From assembly GCF_018860745.1 (NCBI RefSeq), contig NZ_JAHKPY010000002.1, forward strand, positions 496,001 through 560,000: DNA of 64,000 bases, read 5' to 3'. The position numbers and the translations under genes were made by a program. The DNA is from Zobellia uliginosa (lineage in GTDB: Bacteria; Bacteroidota; Bacteroidia; Flavobacteriales; Flavobacteriaceae). Below, one piece after another: positions 54,463 through 64,000 of the stretch; position 1 is the first letter of the stretch; the number at the start of each line of letters is the position of its first letter. The notes beneath the pieces are model-generated. The model was not told the origin of the DNA, ran no database searches, and saw only the letters and a program-made list of their open reading frames with translations.

Positions 54463-55518
54463 TTACTTGGAAGATAGTACATATCGCGCTTTAGCGGAAA
54501 CGTCTTGCTTGGCAAATTCGTTTTGTTGGTATTTTAAATGGCCTACTATACCTATCATAGCTGCATTATCCGTGCAATATTCAAATTTTGGTATGAATGT
54601 TTTCCAGCCTCTATTTTTTTCTGCTATTTTAAGAGCATTTCTAATCCCAGAATTAGCACTCACCCCACCTCCAATGGCTATTTGGGTAATGCCGGTCTGC
54701 TCTACGGCTTTTTTGAGTTTATCCATTAGGATATTAATTATGGTCTTTTGGATAGATGCACAGATGTCATTAAGGTTCTCTTCTACAAAATTTGGGTTTT
54801 TGGCTGTTTCCCTTTGGATAAAATATAGAATACTTGTTTTTAATCCGCTGAAACTAAAGTTCAGTCCGTCTACCTTTGGTTTTGGAAAAAGAAATGCCTT
54901 TGGATTTCCTTTTTGGGCATATTTGTCTACCAATGGGCCACCAGGGTAGGGTAGGCCTAAAATTTTTGCACTTTTATCATAGGCTTCGCCTACGGCATCA
55001 TCAAGGGTTTCGCCTAGTATTTCCATGTTAAAATAGTCTTTGACGAGTACAATTTGTGTGTGGCCACCACTAATGGTCATAGCTAAAAAAGGGAATTCCG
55101 GATTGCCATCTGGCTGCCCTTCAATGAAGTGCGCCAATATGTGCGCTTGCATATGATTTACCTCAATAAGAGGAATGTTTAGGCCAAGGGAAAGTGACTT
55201 GGCAAAAGAGGTTCCTACAAGAAGTGAACCCATCAATCCAGGACCACGCGTAAAAGCTATGGCAGATACTAGTTTTTTGTCGATATTTGCTTTATTCAAA
55301 GCTTGGTGTACAACAGGAACAATGTTTTGTTGGTGAGCCCGTGAGGCAAGTTCAGGTACAACACCACCATATTCCTCGTGAATCTTTTGAGTGGCGGTTA
55401 CATTGCTAAGTACTTTTTTATTGCTTAAAACAGCAGCGGAAGTGTCATCACAAGAAGATTCTATAGAAAGAATATAAATAGTTTCGTTTTTCACCAAGTT
55501 TGGAATAAAAGTTGACAT
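54463..55518 (-). CDS. tsaD: tRNA N6-adenosine threonylcarbamoyltransferase
   Basis: The 351-residue protein transfers the threonylcarbamoyl group to A37 of ANN-decoding tRNAs. ILSIESSCDDTSAA, VNHMQAHILAH (metal-binding His pair), ISGGHTQIVLV, DDAVGEAYDK and the late GGGVSANSGIR are all present. The start is doubtful. ATG 55518 leaves 13 residues before the IYIL strand; GTG at 55494 gives the more normal MKNETIYIL, and a promoter-like element stands only 2 bases upstream of the ATG. The TamB gene is divergent, 57 bases away. Confidence 0.96.
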   Translation of the reverse strand: MSTFIPNLVKNETIYILSIESSCDDTSAAVLSNKKVLSNVTATQKIHEEYGGVVPELASRAHQQNIVPVVHQALNKANIDKKLVSAIAFTRGPGLMGSLLVGTSFAKSLSLGLNIPLIEVNHMQAHILAHFIEGQPDGNPEFPFLAMTISGGHTQIVLVKDYFNMEILGETLDDAVGEAYDKSAKILGLPYPGGPLVDKYAQKGNPKAFLFPKPKVDGLNFSFSGLKTSILYFIQRETAKNPNFVEENLNDICASIQKTIINILMDKLKKAVEQTGITQIAIGGGVSANSGIRNALKIAEKNRGWKTFIPKFEYCTDNAAMIGIVGHLKYQQNEFAKQDVSAKARYVLSSK

Positions 55519-55520
55519 CG

Positions 55521-55547
55521 CAAAGGTAAAACATAAAGACCTATCAA
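55521..55547 (-). promoter_or_regulatory. Promoter-like element abutting tsaD
   Basis: On the minus strand TTG (55545-55547), a 16-base spacer and TACCTTTG (55521-55528) resemble TTG-N17-23-TAnnTTTG. Transcription would begin at or within the ATG at 55518, favouring the GTG at 55494 as the true start. Confidence 0.45.
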
Positions 55548-55575
55548 AAAACTTAGAAAAATACTGATTAGAACC

Positions 55576-58500
55576 ATGATGGTCCTCGTGTTGATCTGTA
55601 TTTTGGGTACGGTCATCCTTTCGTTGCCTTTCGTTCAGACCAGTTTTGCTAAGTACGCTACAGATACCATTAACAAGGATTTTGGTACTAATATTAATAT
55701 TGACAAGCTTCGGATTTCTTTAATTACCTGGGATACCAATCTGGAGGGTATTTATATTGAAGATTATAAGAAAGACACCATTTTCTACGTAAATAAGCTA
55801 ACCACTTCAATTCTTAGTGTTCGTAATCTAAGTAAGGGAAAGTTGGAATTTGGTGATATTAAAATTGATGAACTTGACTTTAAGTTGAAAACCTATCTGG
55901 ACAATAGAAACACAAATCTAGAGGTATTCATAGATAAGTTTGATGATGGTAAACCTAGGAAACCAGGTACGGAACCCTTCTTTTTCTCCTCCTCGGACGT
56001 TCAGATATCAAATAGTAATTTTCGTTTGATCGACGAAAACTTTGAAAACGAACTCTTACTGGATTTTGAGGAATTGAATATAGGGGCAACTGATTTTCAA
56101 ATCTTAGGACCTCAGGTATCAGCAAAGATAAATACTATGGCTTTCAATAGTCAGCGTGGTATTAATGTAAAAGAGATGTCTACGGACTTTAAGTATACCA
56201 AGCAACAGATGCGTTTTGATTCGCTACGCATTAAAACCATAGGCTCACATTTAAAAGGAGATTTGGTTTTTGATTACGAGCGTAAAGACTTTGCGGATTT
56301 TTTAAATAAGGTAAACTTAAATGCGGAGTTTGTAGAATCTGAAGTGGCTTTTGACGAAATCAACCTGCTTTATGATCAATTTGGAAAAGGTAAAAAGGTT
56401 AATTTTTCTTCTAAAGTAAGCGGTGTGTTAAATAATCTGAACACGACTGAGCTTTTTGTACAATCAGATAATACAGGAATAAGGGGAGATTTCAACTTTA
56501 AAAATCTTTTTGTTAGGAAGCTACCGTTTGTCATGCGGGCAGATATGAAAAATGTAACCTCTAGCTACTATGAGTTACGTTCGCTAATGCCTAATATTCT
56601 AGGCAAGTCATTACCTTCTTCGTTTCAGAAATTAGGACAGTTCACCATTCGGGGTAATACTGTGGTTACTGAAAATTCCATAGATGCCAAGGTAAACCTA
56701 AATACGGCAATTGGTAGTAGTTATGCAGATTTAGAACTTTCTGATATTAACAATATAGATAACGCTACCTACAAAGGTTTTGTTTCTCTTATAGATTTTG
56801 ATCTTGGGGATTTTGCCGAAAATAAACGATTGGGCAAAACCTCACTGGATTTTAATGTTGAAGGTAAAGGGTTTGTACAAGAAACACTAAATACAGAGGT
56901 AATAGGGGAAGTGTACTCGGTAGAATTCAATAATTACGAGTATAATGACCTTAAGGTCTCCGGAATCTTAAAGGAGCAATTGTTTGATGGTACACTTTTG
57001 AGTAATGATGAGAATGTAAAGTTCAGCTTTAAGGGATTGGCTGATTTTGGAGAAGACCGGAACGACTTTAATTTTATAGCATCGGTTGATTATGCTGATT
57101 TAAATAAATTAAACTTCATAAAAGACAGTATTTCCATTTTTAAAGGGAATGTAAATATGGATGTTACCGGAAATACGCTAGATAATCTGGTGGGTGACGT
57201 TAAGTTTACAAAAACTATTTTTCAGAATAAGAATGACACCTATTATTTTGAAGACTTTAAGGTGTCTTCTATCTTTGAGGAAAGTGGTATTCGTGTTATT
57301 GATATCAACTCACCGGATATAATTACGGGGTATATGAAAGGGCGTTTTAAAGTAGCGGAACTTGGGCGTTTGGTTCAAAACTCCCTGGGTAGCATTTATA
57401 CTAATTATAGGCCATTTAATATTTCGGGAGGGCAAACCCTTGCTTTTAATTTTAAGATTTATAATAAAATTGTAGACGTCTTTTTTCCCGAGGTTAAATT
57501 TGATCCCAATACTTTTATAAAAGGGAATATTGTTGCAGATGAGGGTGATTTTAAGTTAAATTTCAAATCGCCCAGTATAGTTGCCTTTGGCAATGAAGCG
57601 GATAATATTGATGTTAAAATTGATAACAAAAACCCTTTGTTCAACACCTATATTTCTGTTAGTGATCTCTCTACAAACTATTATGACGTTAAGGATTTCA
57701 ATTTAATTAATACCACGTTAAAAGACACTTTGTTTTTTAGAACTGAATTTAAAGGAGGTAGCGACTTAAATGACAGTTACAATCTTAATTTTTATCACAC
57801 CTTTAATAAGGATAATAAGTCTGTTATAGGCTTAAAGACTTCGGATATCAATTTTAAGGGTAACAAGTGGGTGCTGAATAAAGATGGGGACAACAAGAAT
57901 AAAGTAGTGGTAAACCGCACGTTAGATAGTATTGATATCCGTGAGATTGTAATGAACAATAGTGCTCAGGAGCAAATTAGGCTTAAGGGCCAATTAGCAG
58001 ATTCTACTTATAAAGATTTGCAGCTACAGTTTAAAATCGTTTCTCTTAATAAAATAACTCCGGCAATAGATAGTCTTAAATTACAAGGTGAGGTAAACGG
58101 TACGTTAAACATACTTCAAAAAGATAACATCTATCTCCCGTCCTCTAATCTTGCCGTAGAGGATTTCTCTATTAATGATATGCGTTTAGGGGATTTAACC
58201 GTGGGTATTGTTGGTAATAAAGATCTAACGGAGTTCGCCGTAAATTCTCAAATTAAGGATGAGGGTGTAGAAAAGTTGAGCGTTGTTGGTAATATTATAA
58301 ATAAAGAAGAAATACCTAAAGCCAATCTTCTGGTAAGTTTGGATAAATTTGATTTAAAGCCATTTGCCCCTTTGGGTGAGAACATTATTAGCCATATACG
58401 TGGGTTTGTTAGTGGTAATGCCCGCATACAAGGCACAGTGAATAACCCTGATTTTAGTGGTGTTCTTACCTTAGATGATGCCGGTTTGGGCATACCGTAC

Positions 58501-60015
58501 TTGAATGTAGATTATAATTTTGCGGCGAATTCTAGGGTAAATCTGGATAAGCAAACTTTTGACTTTGACCAGATTAGAATAACAGATGTAGCTAGAAACA
58601 CCAAGGCCACTTTGGATGGTACTATTAGTCACTCCTTTTTTGATAATTGGCTTCTTGATTTAAATGTAGATACCAAAAATGACCGACTTCTTATTCTGGA
58701 TACGGAATTTGAAGAAGAAGTCCTGTACTATGGAACAGGTTATTTAGATGGAAAAGGCAGGATTTTTGGTCCTACAAAGGCTCTGAATATAAAGGTCGAA
58801 GGTAAAACGGCTAGAGGTACATCCTTGAAAATTCCACTAAGTGACGTGGCTTCTATTGGAGATTATTCCTTTATCAATTTTGTTGAAAAAAATGAATTGA
58901 ACCATGTAGAAGAGGAACGTGTTCTTGATGAGTTCCAAGGTCTGGAGCTTACTTTTGATTTAGATGTTACACCAGATGCCGAAGTAGAAATCGTAACGGA
59001 TACCAAAACAGGAAGTTCATTAAAAGGTAGTGGAGTAGGAATTCTGTTGATTAGGATCAATACTCGTGGTGCATTTGAAATGTATGGTGATTTCGTTGTT
59101 GTAGAAGGGCAGTATAATTATAAATTTGGAGGAGTAATCAACAAGACGTTTCAAGTAAAGCCGGGAGGCACCATCGTTTGGGATCGTGAGCCCCTTAAAG
59201 CAACTTTAGGACTAGAGGCGGTATATGCATTAAATGCAAATCCTGCACCTTTATTGGATAATCCGGGATATACCAGAAGAATACCAACAGAAGTGGTTAT
59301 TAAGTTAACGGATGATTTGGAGAGTCCGGATATTGAATTTAATATTGATTTCCCAGGCACGAATTCCATTGTAAAGTCAGAATTGGAGTATCGTCTTCAG
59401 GATCCAACGGTTGAAGAACGAAATGCACTCTTTTTATTAGCTCAGGGGTCTTTCGTAAACGACCAGACGGGAATTGACCAGCAGGCAGTGACTGGAAACT
59501 TATTACAATCTGCTTCAGGGTTGCTAAATCAGGTGCTGGGGAACAATGACAAGTTTAACCTAGGGCTGTCTTACGAGCAAGGTATTCTGGACAGAAGTGC
59601 AGATTACCAAACTGAGAACAGGATTGGAGTAACTGTGTCCACTCAGATTAGTGATCGTTTACTCTTTAATGGCAAAGTAGGTGTGCCTGTGGGTGGTACT
59701 ACGGAAACGGTTGTAGCTGGTGATTTTGAAATTCAATTGTTGCTTAATGAAGAAGGAACGTTGAGTGCCAAGTTTTTTAACAGAGAGAACGAAATACAAG
59801 AATATTTAGCGGATAGACTAGGATATACTCAAGGTGTGGGTATTTCTTATGAAGTAGATTTTAATAGTTTTAGGGAGCTTTTTCAGAAAATTCTTAGAAA
59901 AGAAGAGAAAGAAGTTCCAAAAGAGAAAATTCCCAGACCTAATGAAGTTCCTACTGCGGTAATGGGCAAAGATAGCTTGCTGAAATTCTATCCAAAAAAT
60001 AAACGGTTGAAATAA
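55576..60015 (+). CDS. TamB-like translocation/assembly module protein (DUF490)
   Basis: From ATG 55576 it encodes 1,479 residues: an N-terminal membrane anchor (VLVLICILGTVILSLPF), a very long region of repeating beta strands (LDFNVEGKG, LKGQLAD, VSGNARIQGTV) and the C-terminal TamB/DUF490 domain with RGTSLKIPLSD, GSSLKGSGVGILLIRI, FEMYGDFVVVEGQYNYKFGGVINKTF and SELEYRLQDPTVEERNALFLLAQG. TamB-like proteins span the periplasm and carry lipid or help insert outer-membrane proteins. In-frame codons upstream from 55537 encode a basic RPIKKLRKILIRT stretch that would suit the anchor, so an unusual upstream start is possible. The gene is divergent from tsaD. Confidence 0.9.
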   Translation: MMVLVLICILGTVILSLPFVQTSFAKYATDTINKDFGTNINIDKLRISLITWDTNLEGIYIEDYKKDTIFYVNKLTTSILSVRNLSKGKLEFGDIKIDELDFKLKTYLDNRNTNLEVFIDKFDDGKPRKPGTEPFFFSSSDVQISNSNFRLIDENFENELLLDFEELNIGATDFQILGPQVSAKINTMAFNSQRGINVKEMSTDFKYTKQQMRFDSLRIKTIGSHLKGDLVFDYERKDFADFLNKVNLNAEFVESEVAFDEINLLYDQFGKGKKVNFSSKVSGVLNNLNTTELFVQSDNTGIRGDFNFKNLFVRKLPFVMRADMKNVTSSYYELRSLMPNILGKSLPSSFQKLGQFTIRGNTVVTENSIDAKVNLNTAIGSSYADLELSDINNIDNATYKGFVSLIDFDLGDFAENKRLGKTSLDFNVEGKGFVQETLNTEVIGEVYSVEFNNYEYNDLKVSGILKEQLFDGTLLSNDENVKFSFKGLADFGEDRNDFNFIASVDYADLNKLNFIKDSISIFKGNVNMDVTGNTLDNLVGDVKFTKTIFQNKNDTYYFEDFKVSSIFEESGIRVIDINSPDIITGYMKGRFKVAELGRLVQNSLGSIYTNYRPFNISGGQTLAFNFKIYNKIVDVFFPEVKFDPNTFIKGNIVADEGDFKLNFKSPSIVAFGNEADNIDVKIDNKNPLFNTYISVSDLSTNYYDVKDFNLINTTLKDTLFFRTEFKGGSDLNDSYNLNFYHTFNKDNKSVIGLKTSDINFKGNKWVLNKDGDNKNKVVVNRTLDSIDIREIVMNNSAQEQIRLKGQLADSTYKDLQLQFKIVSLNKITPAIDSLKLQGEVNGTLNILQKDNIYLPSSNLAVEDFSINDMRLGDLTVGIVGNKDLTEFAVNSQIKDEGVEKLSVVGNIINKEEIPKANLLVSLDKFDLKPFAPLGENIISHIRGFVSGNARIQGTVNNPDFSGVLTLDDAGLGIPYLNVDYNFAANSRVNLDKQTFDFDQIRITDVARNTKATLDGTISHSFFDNWLLDLNVDTKNDRLLILDTEFEEEVLYYGTGYLDGKGRIFGPTKALNIKVEGKTARGTSLKIPLSDVASIGDYSFINFVEKNELNHVEEERVLDEFQGLELTFDLDVTPDAEVEIVTDTKTGSSLKGSGVGILLIRINTRGAFEMYGDFVVVEGQYNYKFGGVINKTFQVKPGGTIVWDREPLKATLGLEAVYALNANPAPLLDNPGYTRRIPTEVVIKLTDDLESPDIEFNIDFPGTNSIVKSELEYRLQDPTVEERNALFLLAQGSFVNDQTGIDQQAVTGNLLQSASGLLNQVLGNNDKFNLGLSYEQGILDRSADYQTENRIGVTVSTQISDRLLFNGKVGVPVGGTTETVVAGDFEIQLLLNEEGTLSAKFFNRENEIQEYLADRLGYTQGVGISYEVDFNSFRELFQKILRKEEKEVPKEKIPRPNEVPTAVMGKDSLLKFYPKNKRLK

Positions 60016-60023
60016 AACCGTTT
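60001..60023 (+). repeat. Small inverted repeat over the TamB stop codon
   Basis: AAACGGTT (60001-60008) and AACCGTTT (60016-60023) form a perfect 8-base stem across the TAA at 60013-60015. No T tract follows, so termination is uncertain. Confidence 0.4.
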
Positions 60024-60244
60024 GAGTTAAAAAAAGAACACCAGACTACTACTGTAATTGCGGCTATCCCGCAGTACAAAAACCACTGAAAACTTGCGAA
60101 AACGTTATAGTTTCTGGTAAAACCTCAAATTATTGAATTCTCAATTTAAAGCAGTTTTTGAGTGTAAATTTGTTATAATTTAAAGAAAAAATTAAGAAAA
60201 TGTGAGCTAGGTTATCATGACGTTAAATTAGAAGGATAAGACAG

Positions 60245-60273
60245 TTGGAATTCAAATAAGTTTGTTAGTTTTG
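60245..60273 (+). promoter_or_regulatory. Bacteroidota promoter for pfkA-gap
   Basis: TTG (60245-60247), 18 bases, then TAGTTTTG (60266-60273) fit the Flavobacterium consensus. The -7 element ends 17 bases before the pfkA ATG. Confidence 0.65.
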
Positions 60274-60290
60274 CGACTTAGTTTTTTTTA

Positions 60291-61277
60291 ATGGCTTCAG
60301 AAATAAAGAAAATAGGTGTTTTAACCTCTGGTGGAGATTCTCCCGGTATGAATGCAGCAATACGTTCAGTTGTTAGAACTTGTGCCTACATGAAAGTAGA
60401 TTGCGTAGGTATCTATAGAGGATATCAGGGCATGATAGAAGGTGATTTTAAGCCTATGGACGCTAGGAGCGTTAACAACATTATAAACAAGGGTGGTACT
60501 ATCCTAAAATCTGCCCGTTGTGACGATTTTAGAACTCCAGAAGGCCGTAAGAAGGCTTATGAGCAATTACAAGCAGAAGGTATTGATGCTTTTGTGGTAA
60601 TTGGAGGTGATGGTAGTTTTACCGGAGCTATGGTATTCAATCAAGAGTATCACTTTCCGATCATTGGTATTCCTGGTACAATAGATAATGACATATTTGG
60701 TACATCTAATACAGTGGGCTTTGATACGGCCATGAATACTGTAGTAGATGTAATTGATAAAATAAGGGATACGGCCAGTTCCCATAACCGACTTTTCTTT
60801 GTAGAAGTTATGGGTAGAGACGTGGGTCATATTGCTTTAAACGTTGGTGTAGGTGCAGGTGCTGAAGAAATTCTCATACCTGAGGCTAACCGTGGTCTTG
60901 AGCGTTTGCTTGAGTCTTTGAAACGTAGTAAAAAATCAGGGAAATCTTCTAGTATTGTAGTAGTTGCCGAAGGTGATAAGATTGGAAAGAGTGTCTTTGA
61001 ACTTAAGGAATATGTAGAAGAACATTTGCCAATATATGATGTTAGGGTGTCTGTATTAGGGCACATGCAGCGTGGTGGTTCCCCGTCTTGTTATGACAGA
61101 GTGTTGGCAAGTAGAATGGGAGTTAAGGCTGTAGAAAGTTTGTTGGAAGGCCAAACTAATTTTATGGTTGGTATCCAGAACAACAAGATTATATTAACTC
61201 CGATCAGTAAGGCCATTAAGGGTCATACAAAAATAGATAAGGAGCTTATTCGAGTTTCAGAAATAATGACAACATAA
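60291..61277 (+). CDS. pfkA: 6-Phosphofructokinase, ATP type
   Basis: The 328-residue glycolytic enzyme phosphorylates fructose-6-P. Motifs are LTSGGDSPGMNAAIRSVVR, VIGGDGSFTGA (the glycine typical of ATP-using enzymes), GIPGTIDNDI with the catalytic Asp, VEVMGRDVGHIA and VLGHMQRGGSPSCYDR. Length matches E. coli PfkA (320). It is the first gene of a two-gene unit with gap, 21 bases downstream. Confidence 0.97.
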   Translation: MASEIKKIGVLTSGGDSPGMNAAIRSVVRTCAYMKVDCVGIYRGYQGMIEGDFKPMDARSVNNIINKGGTILKSARCDDFRTPEGRKKAYEQLQAEGIDAFVVIGGDGSFTGAMVFNQEYHFPIIGIPGTIDNDIFGTSNTVGFDTAMNTVVDVIDKIRDTASSHNRLFFVEVMGRDVGHIALNVGVGAGAEEILIPEANRGLERLLESLKRSKKSGKSSSIVVVAEGDKIGKSVFELKEYVEEHLPIYDVRVSVLGHMQRGGSPSCYDRVLASRMGVKAVESLLEGQTNFMVGIQNNKIILTPISKAIKGHTKIDKELIRVSEIMTT

Positions 61278-62300
<1,023 letters not shown>

Positions 62301-62322
62301 TTTTTTAGAATATTACTAATGG

Positions 62323-62372
62323 TAATCCTGAGAGTGGGCAATATTTTGCTTATTTTCAGGATTATTTTTTTA
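62323..62372 (+). terminator. Terminator after gap
   Basis: TAATCCTGA (62323-62331) pairs with TCAGGATTA (62356-62364); an internal GCAA/TTGC can pair in the loop. T's follow directly. It ends only 11 bases before the next gene, so that gene depends on readthrough or on a promoter within the stem-loop region. Confidence 0.75.
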
Positions 62373-62382
62373 AACGAACATT

Positions 62383-63234
62383 ATGATTTTAATTGTAGAT
62401 AGTGGTGCCACAAAATCTGATTGGATTGCCTTGGACGAAAAGGGCGAGCAGTTATTTATGACCCAAACCTTAGGTTTAAGTCCTGAAGTGTTGACAAGGG
62501 AAGTAATCGAAGACAGATTGGCCAATAATTTTGAGCTTTCAAAAAATAAAGAAAAGGTTTCTAGATTGCATTTTTACGGTGCGGGTTGCGGAACGGAGCG
62601 TATGAAAACTTTTTTAAGAGAGATTTTCAAAGAGTTTTTTCCCAATGCAAAAGCAGACGTGAAAGAAGATACTTATGCGGCTATATTCGCGACTACAAAA
62701 ATTGGTCACCAAGGTATAGTCTGTATTTTGGGTACTGGTTCTAACTGTAGTTATTATGATGGTCACCAATTGTTTCAGAAAGTAACCTCTTTAGGTTATA
62801 TACCTATGGATGATGGTAGTGGTAACTTTTTTGGAAGAAAATTGATTAGAGACTATTATTTTCATAAAATGCCACAAGACTTGGGTATTAAATTCAATAA
62901 AGAATACGATTTAGATGCAGATGTTATAAAAGAGAATTTATACAAGCAACCAAATCCAAATACATATCTAGCTACTTTTGCTCGCTTTTTAGTCGAAAAC
63001 AAGGAGCACCCGTATTGCAAAGGTGTTATAGATAAGGGATTTCAGCAATTTGTAAATAATTATATCATGCAGTTTGAGTTGGCCACAAAAGTGCCAATTA
63101 ACTTTGTAGGTAGTATTGCGCATTATTTACGTGATGAACTTATAGAAGTATTGAAGCGTAATGATCTAATTGTTGGCGTCATAAGACAAAGACCTATAGA
63201 AGGTTTAATGGAGTTCCATTCAGAGACTATCTAA
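62383..63234 (+). CDS. N-acetylglucosamine kinase-like BadF/BcrA-type ATPase
   Basis: The 283-residue ASKHA-fold kinase begins MILIVDSGATKSDWIALDEKG and has FYGAGCG, CILGTGSNCSYYDG and GYIPMDDGSGNFFGRKLI. Bacteroidota proteins with this architecture are annotated N-acetylglucosamine kinases, and the location beside pfkA and gap fits feeding amino sugar into glycolysis. The substrate is inference; glucosamine or another hexosamine is possible. A terminator precedes it and another follows it. Confidence 0.82.
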   Translation: MILIVDSGATKSDWIALDEKGEQLFMTQTLGLSPEVLTREVIEDRLANNFELSKNKEKVSRLHFYGAGCGTERMKTFLREIFKEFFPNAKADVKEDTYAAIFATTKIGHQGIVCILGTGSNCSYYDGHQLFQKVTSLGYIPMDDGSGNFFGRKLIRDYYFHKMPQDLGIKFNKEYDLDADVIKENLYKQPNPNTYLATFARFLVENKEHPYCKGVIDKGFQQFVNNYIMQFELATKVPINFVGSIAHYLRDELIEVLKRNDLIVGVIRQRPIEGLMEFHSETI

Positions 63235-63256
63235 ACTTTAGGAGATTTCGTAATCT

Positions 63257-63293
63257 AATCAGGACTTGATGAATAATCAAGCCCTGATTTTTT
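63257..63293. terminator. Terminator between kinase-like gene and ridA
   Basis: AATCAGG-CTTGAT (63257-63270, with A63264 bulged) pairs with ATCAAG-CCTGATT (63276-63289) around a GAATA loop; six T's follow. It serves mainly the plus-strand gene, with ridA ending right after it. Confidence 0.8.
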
Positions 63294-63294
63294 G

Positions 63295-63675
63295 TTAACG
63301 TACGGCAATCATTGAAATTTCCACATTTACAAACTTTGGTAAATTCGCAACTTCAACCGTTTCTCTAGCGGGAGCAGTTTCGCTATTAAAATAAGAAGCA
63401 TAAACTTCGTTTACATGAGCAAATTGATTCATATCGCTTAAGAAAATTGAACTTTTCACTACATTCTCAAAAGTCATATCGGCTTCTGTAAGTATCGCTT
63501 TTAAATTTTCCATAGATTGGCGTGCCTCCTTTTTAATATCACCTGCAATGATCTCACCTGTTTTGGGGTCTAACGGTATTTGACCGGAAATATACAGCGT
63601 GTCTCCGCTTAGGACAGCTTGGTTATAGGGACCTATAGGGGCTGGGGCGTTCGAAGTGTTAATTATCTTTTTCAT
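63295..63675 (-). CDS. ridA: RidA-family reactive imine deaminase
   Basis: The 126-residue protein starts with the usual MKKIINTSNAPAPIGPYNQAV and has LYISGQIPLDPKTGEI, APARETVEVANLPK with the catalytic Arg, and FVNVEISMIAVR with the conserved Glu. RidA enzymes hydrolyse 2-aminoacrylate and similar imines, protecting PLP enzymes. It lies 90 bases after an LptD-like gene on the same strand. Confidence 0.95.
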   Translation of the reverse strand: MKKIINTSNAPAPIGPYNQAVLSGDTLYISGQIPLDPKTGEIIAGDIKKEARQSMENLKAILTEADMTFENVVKSSIFLSDMNQFAHVNEVYASYFNSETAPARETVEVANLPKFVNVEISMIAVR

Positions 63676-63765
63676 GATTTTATAGTTTTCTATTTATTGA
63701 AAAATATTAAAATAGCATCTTTTCTTCGTCAATTAAAAACCAGTATTATAAATGGCTCTATTAAC

Positions 63766-64000
63766 TTAACGCTGACTTCGGTTTTCCCACTTCAAGTCAC
63801 TAAGAATAGAACTTTTTATACCAATAAAGAAATACCACCTGGAGTACTGTCCAAAAGGTGTCCAATTAAAGTTCATTCTAAAACTTTTTAAGTCCCTTTC
63901 AAAACGTAATTGGGTTAGGGTAAAGCCTTTGTTCTTAAAATCATAACCACTTGAACCACCTACCTTCCAGCGAGGTGAAAGTTCAATATCACCGGAAAAC
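63766..64000 (-). CDS. LptD-like LPS assembly protein, C-terminal part (cut by window end)
   Basis: On the minus strand the frame runs from the window edge to a TAA at 63768-63766, giving 78 residues of a larger gene. The visible part is beta-barrel-like with SGDIELSPRWKVGGSSGYDF, FTLTQLRFERDLKSF and WTPFGQYSRWYFFIG, a pattern I recognise from the end of Bacteroidota LptD-like outer-membrane proteins; no search was possible. LptD inserts lipopolysaccharide into the outer leaflet. It probably precedes ridA in one transcript. Confidence 0.65.
   Translation of the reverse strand, partial: FSGDIELSPRWKVGGSSGYDFKNKGFTLTQLRFERDLKSFRMNFNWTPFGQYSRWYFFIGIKSSILSDLKWENRSQR

Noticed and set aside
60059-60073. 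TGCGG/CCGCA hairpin after TamB
   Set aside because: A five-base stem without a T tract is not enough to call a terminator.
63619-63891. Plus-strand open frame of 90 residues near the right end
   Set aside because: It overlaps the ridA start and the LptD-like 3' end on the opposite strand and has no recognisable motif or start signal.

Overview
The window looks like part of a chromosome from a Flavobacteriaceae bacterium, probably marine and Zobellia/Maribacter-like (genus is inference). Supporting signs are a SusC/SusD pair next to a sulfatase and a VCBS/UnbV lipoprotein, a 2,928-residue adhesin ending in a type B T9SS (gliding-motility-type) C-terminal domain, Bacteroidota DUF families (DUF3810, DUF4159, DUF5683), AT-rich intergenic DNA and several TAnnTTTG promoter elements. 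I saw no tRNA, rRNA, CRISPR array, insertion sequence or prophage. All genes appear intact except those cut by the window ends.

Layout. 1-5185: end of a cyclophilin-FKBP fusion, a GH5 lipoprotein, DUF805, PepD and a DUF3810 membrane protein with HExxH. 5358-9666: two exported amidohydrolase-fold proteins, one and a half of which lack the metal-binding HxH. 9693-15800 (minus): a housekeeping run parA-parB-DUF5683-dapB-lepB-moeA. 16213-20477: ftsB-like gene, udk, a Bcr/CflA-type efflux gene (plus) and acs. 20662-28426: a peptidoglycan/amino-sugar recycling locus, anmK, NagZ-like GH3, ampG-like permease and a NagB-PIG-L fusion on minus, with a divergent DeoR-type regulator and murQ on plus. The nagB/deoR intergenic region carries tandem and inverted repeats that look like operators. 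28429-30002: cytochrome c and PQQ-type sugar dehydrogenase. 30139-38925: the giant adhesin. 39055-50293: polysaccharide-utilization-like region with esterase, sulfatase, FG-GAP/UnbV lipoprotein, SusD and SusC. 50617-55518 (minus): methyltransferase, AI-2E-type permease, DUF4159, rsmE and tsaD. 55576-60015: TamB-like giant. 60291-63234: pfkA, gap and an N-acetylglucosamine kinase-like gene. 63295-end (minus): ridA and the C-terminus of an LptD-like protein.

How the genes work together. The clearest story is cell-wall amino-sugar recovery. AmpG-like import of muropeptides, NagZ-like removal of GlcNAc, AnmK phosphorylation of anhydro-MurNAc, MurQ cleavage to GlcNAc-6-P, then a two-domain NagB-PIG-L protein that may supply deacetylation and deamination. 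A GlcNAc-kinase-like gene lies beside pfkA and gap, so the product fructose-6-P could enter glycolysis. The NagB domain lacks one catalytic aspartate (Thr instead), so its real reaction is uncertain. That locus is the most interesting part of the window; I did not find a wholly unfamiliar multi-gene system.
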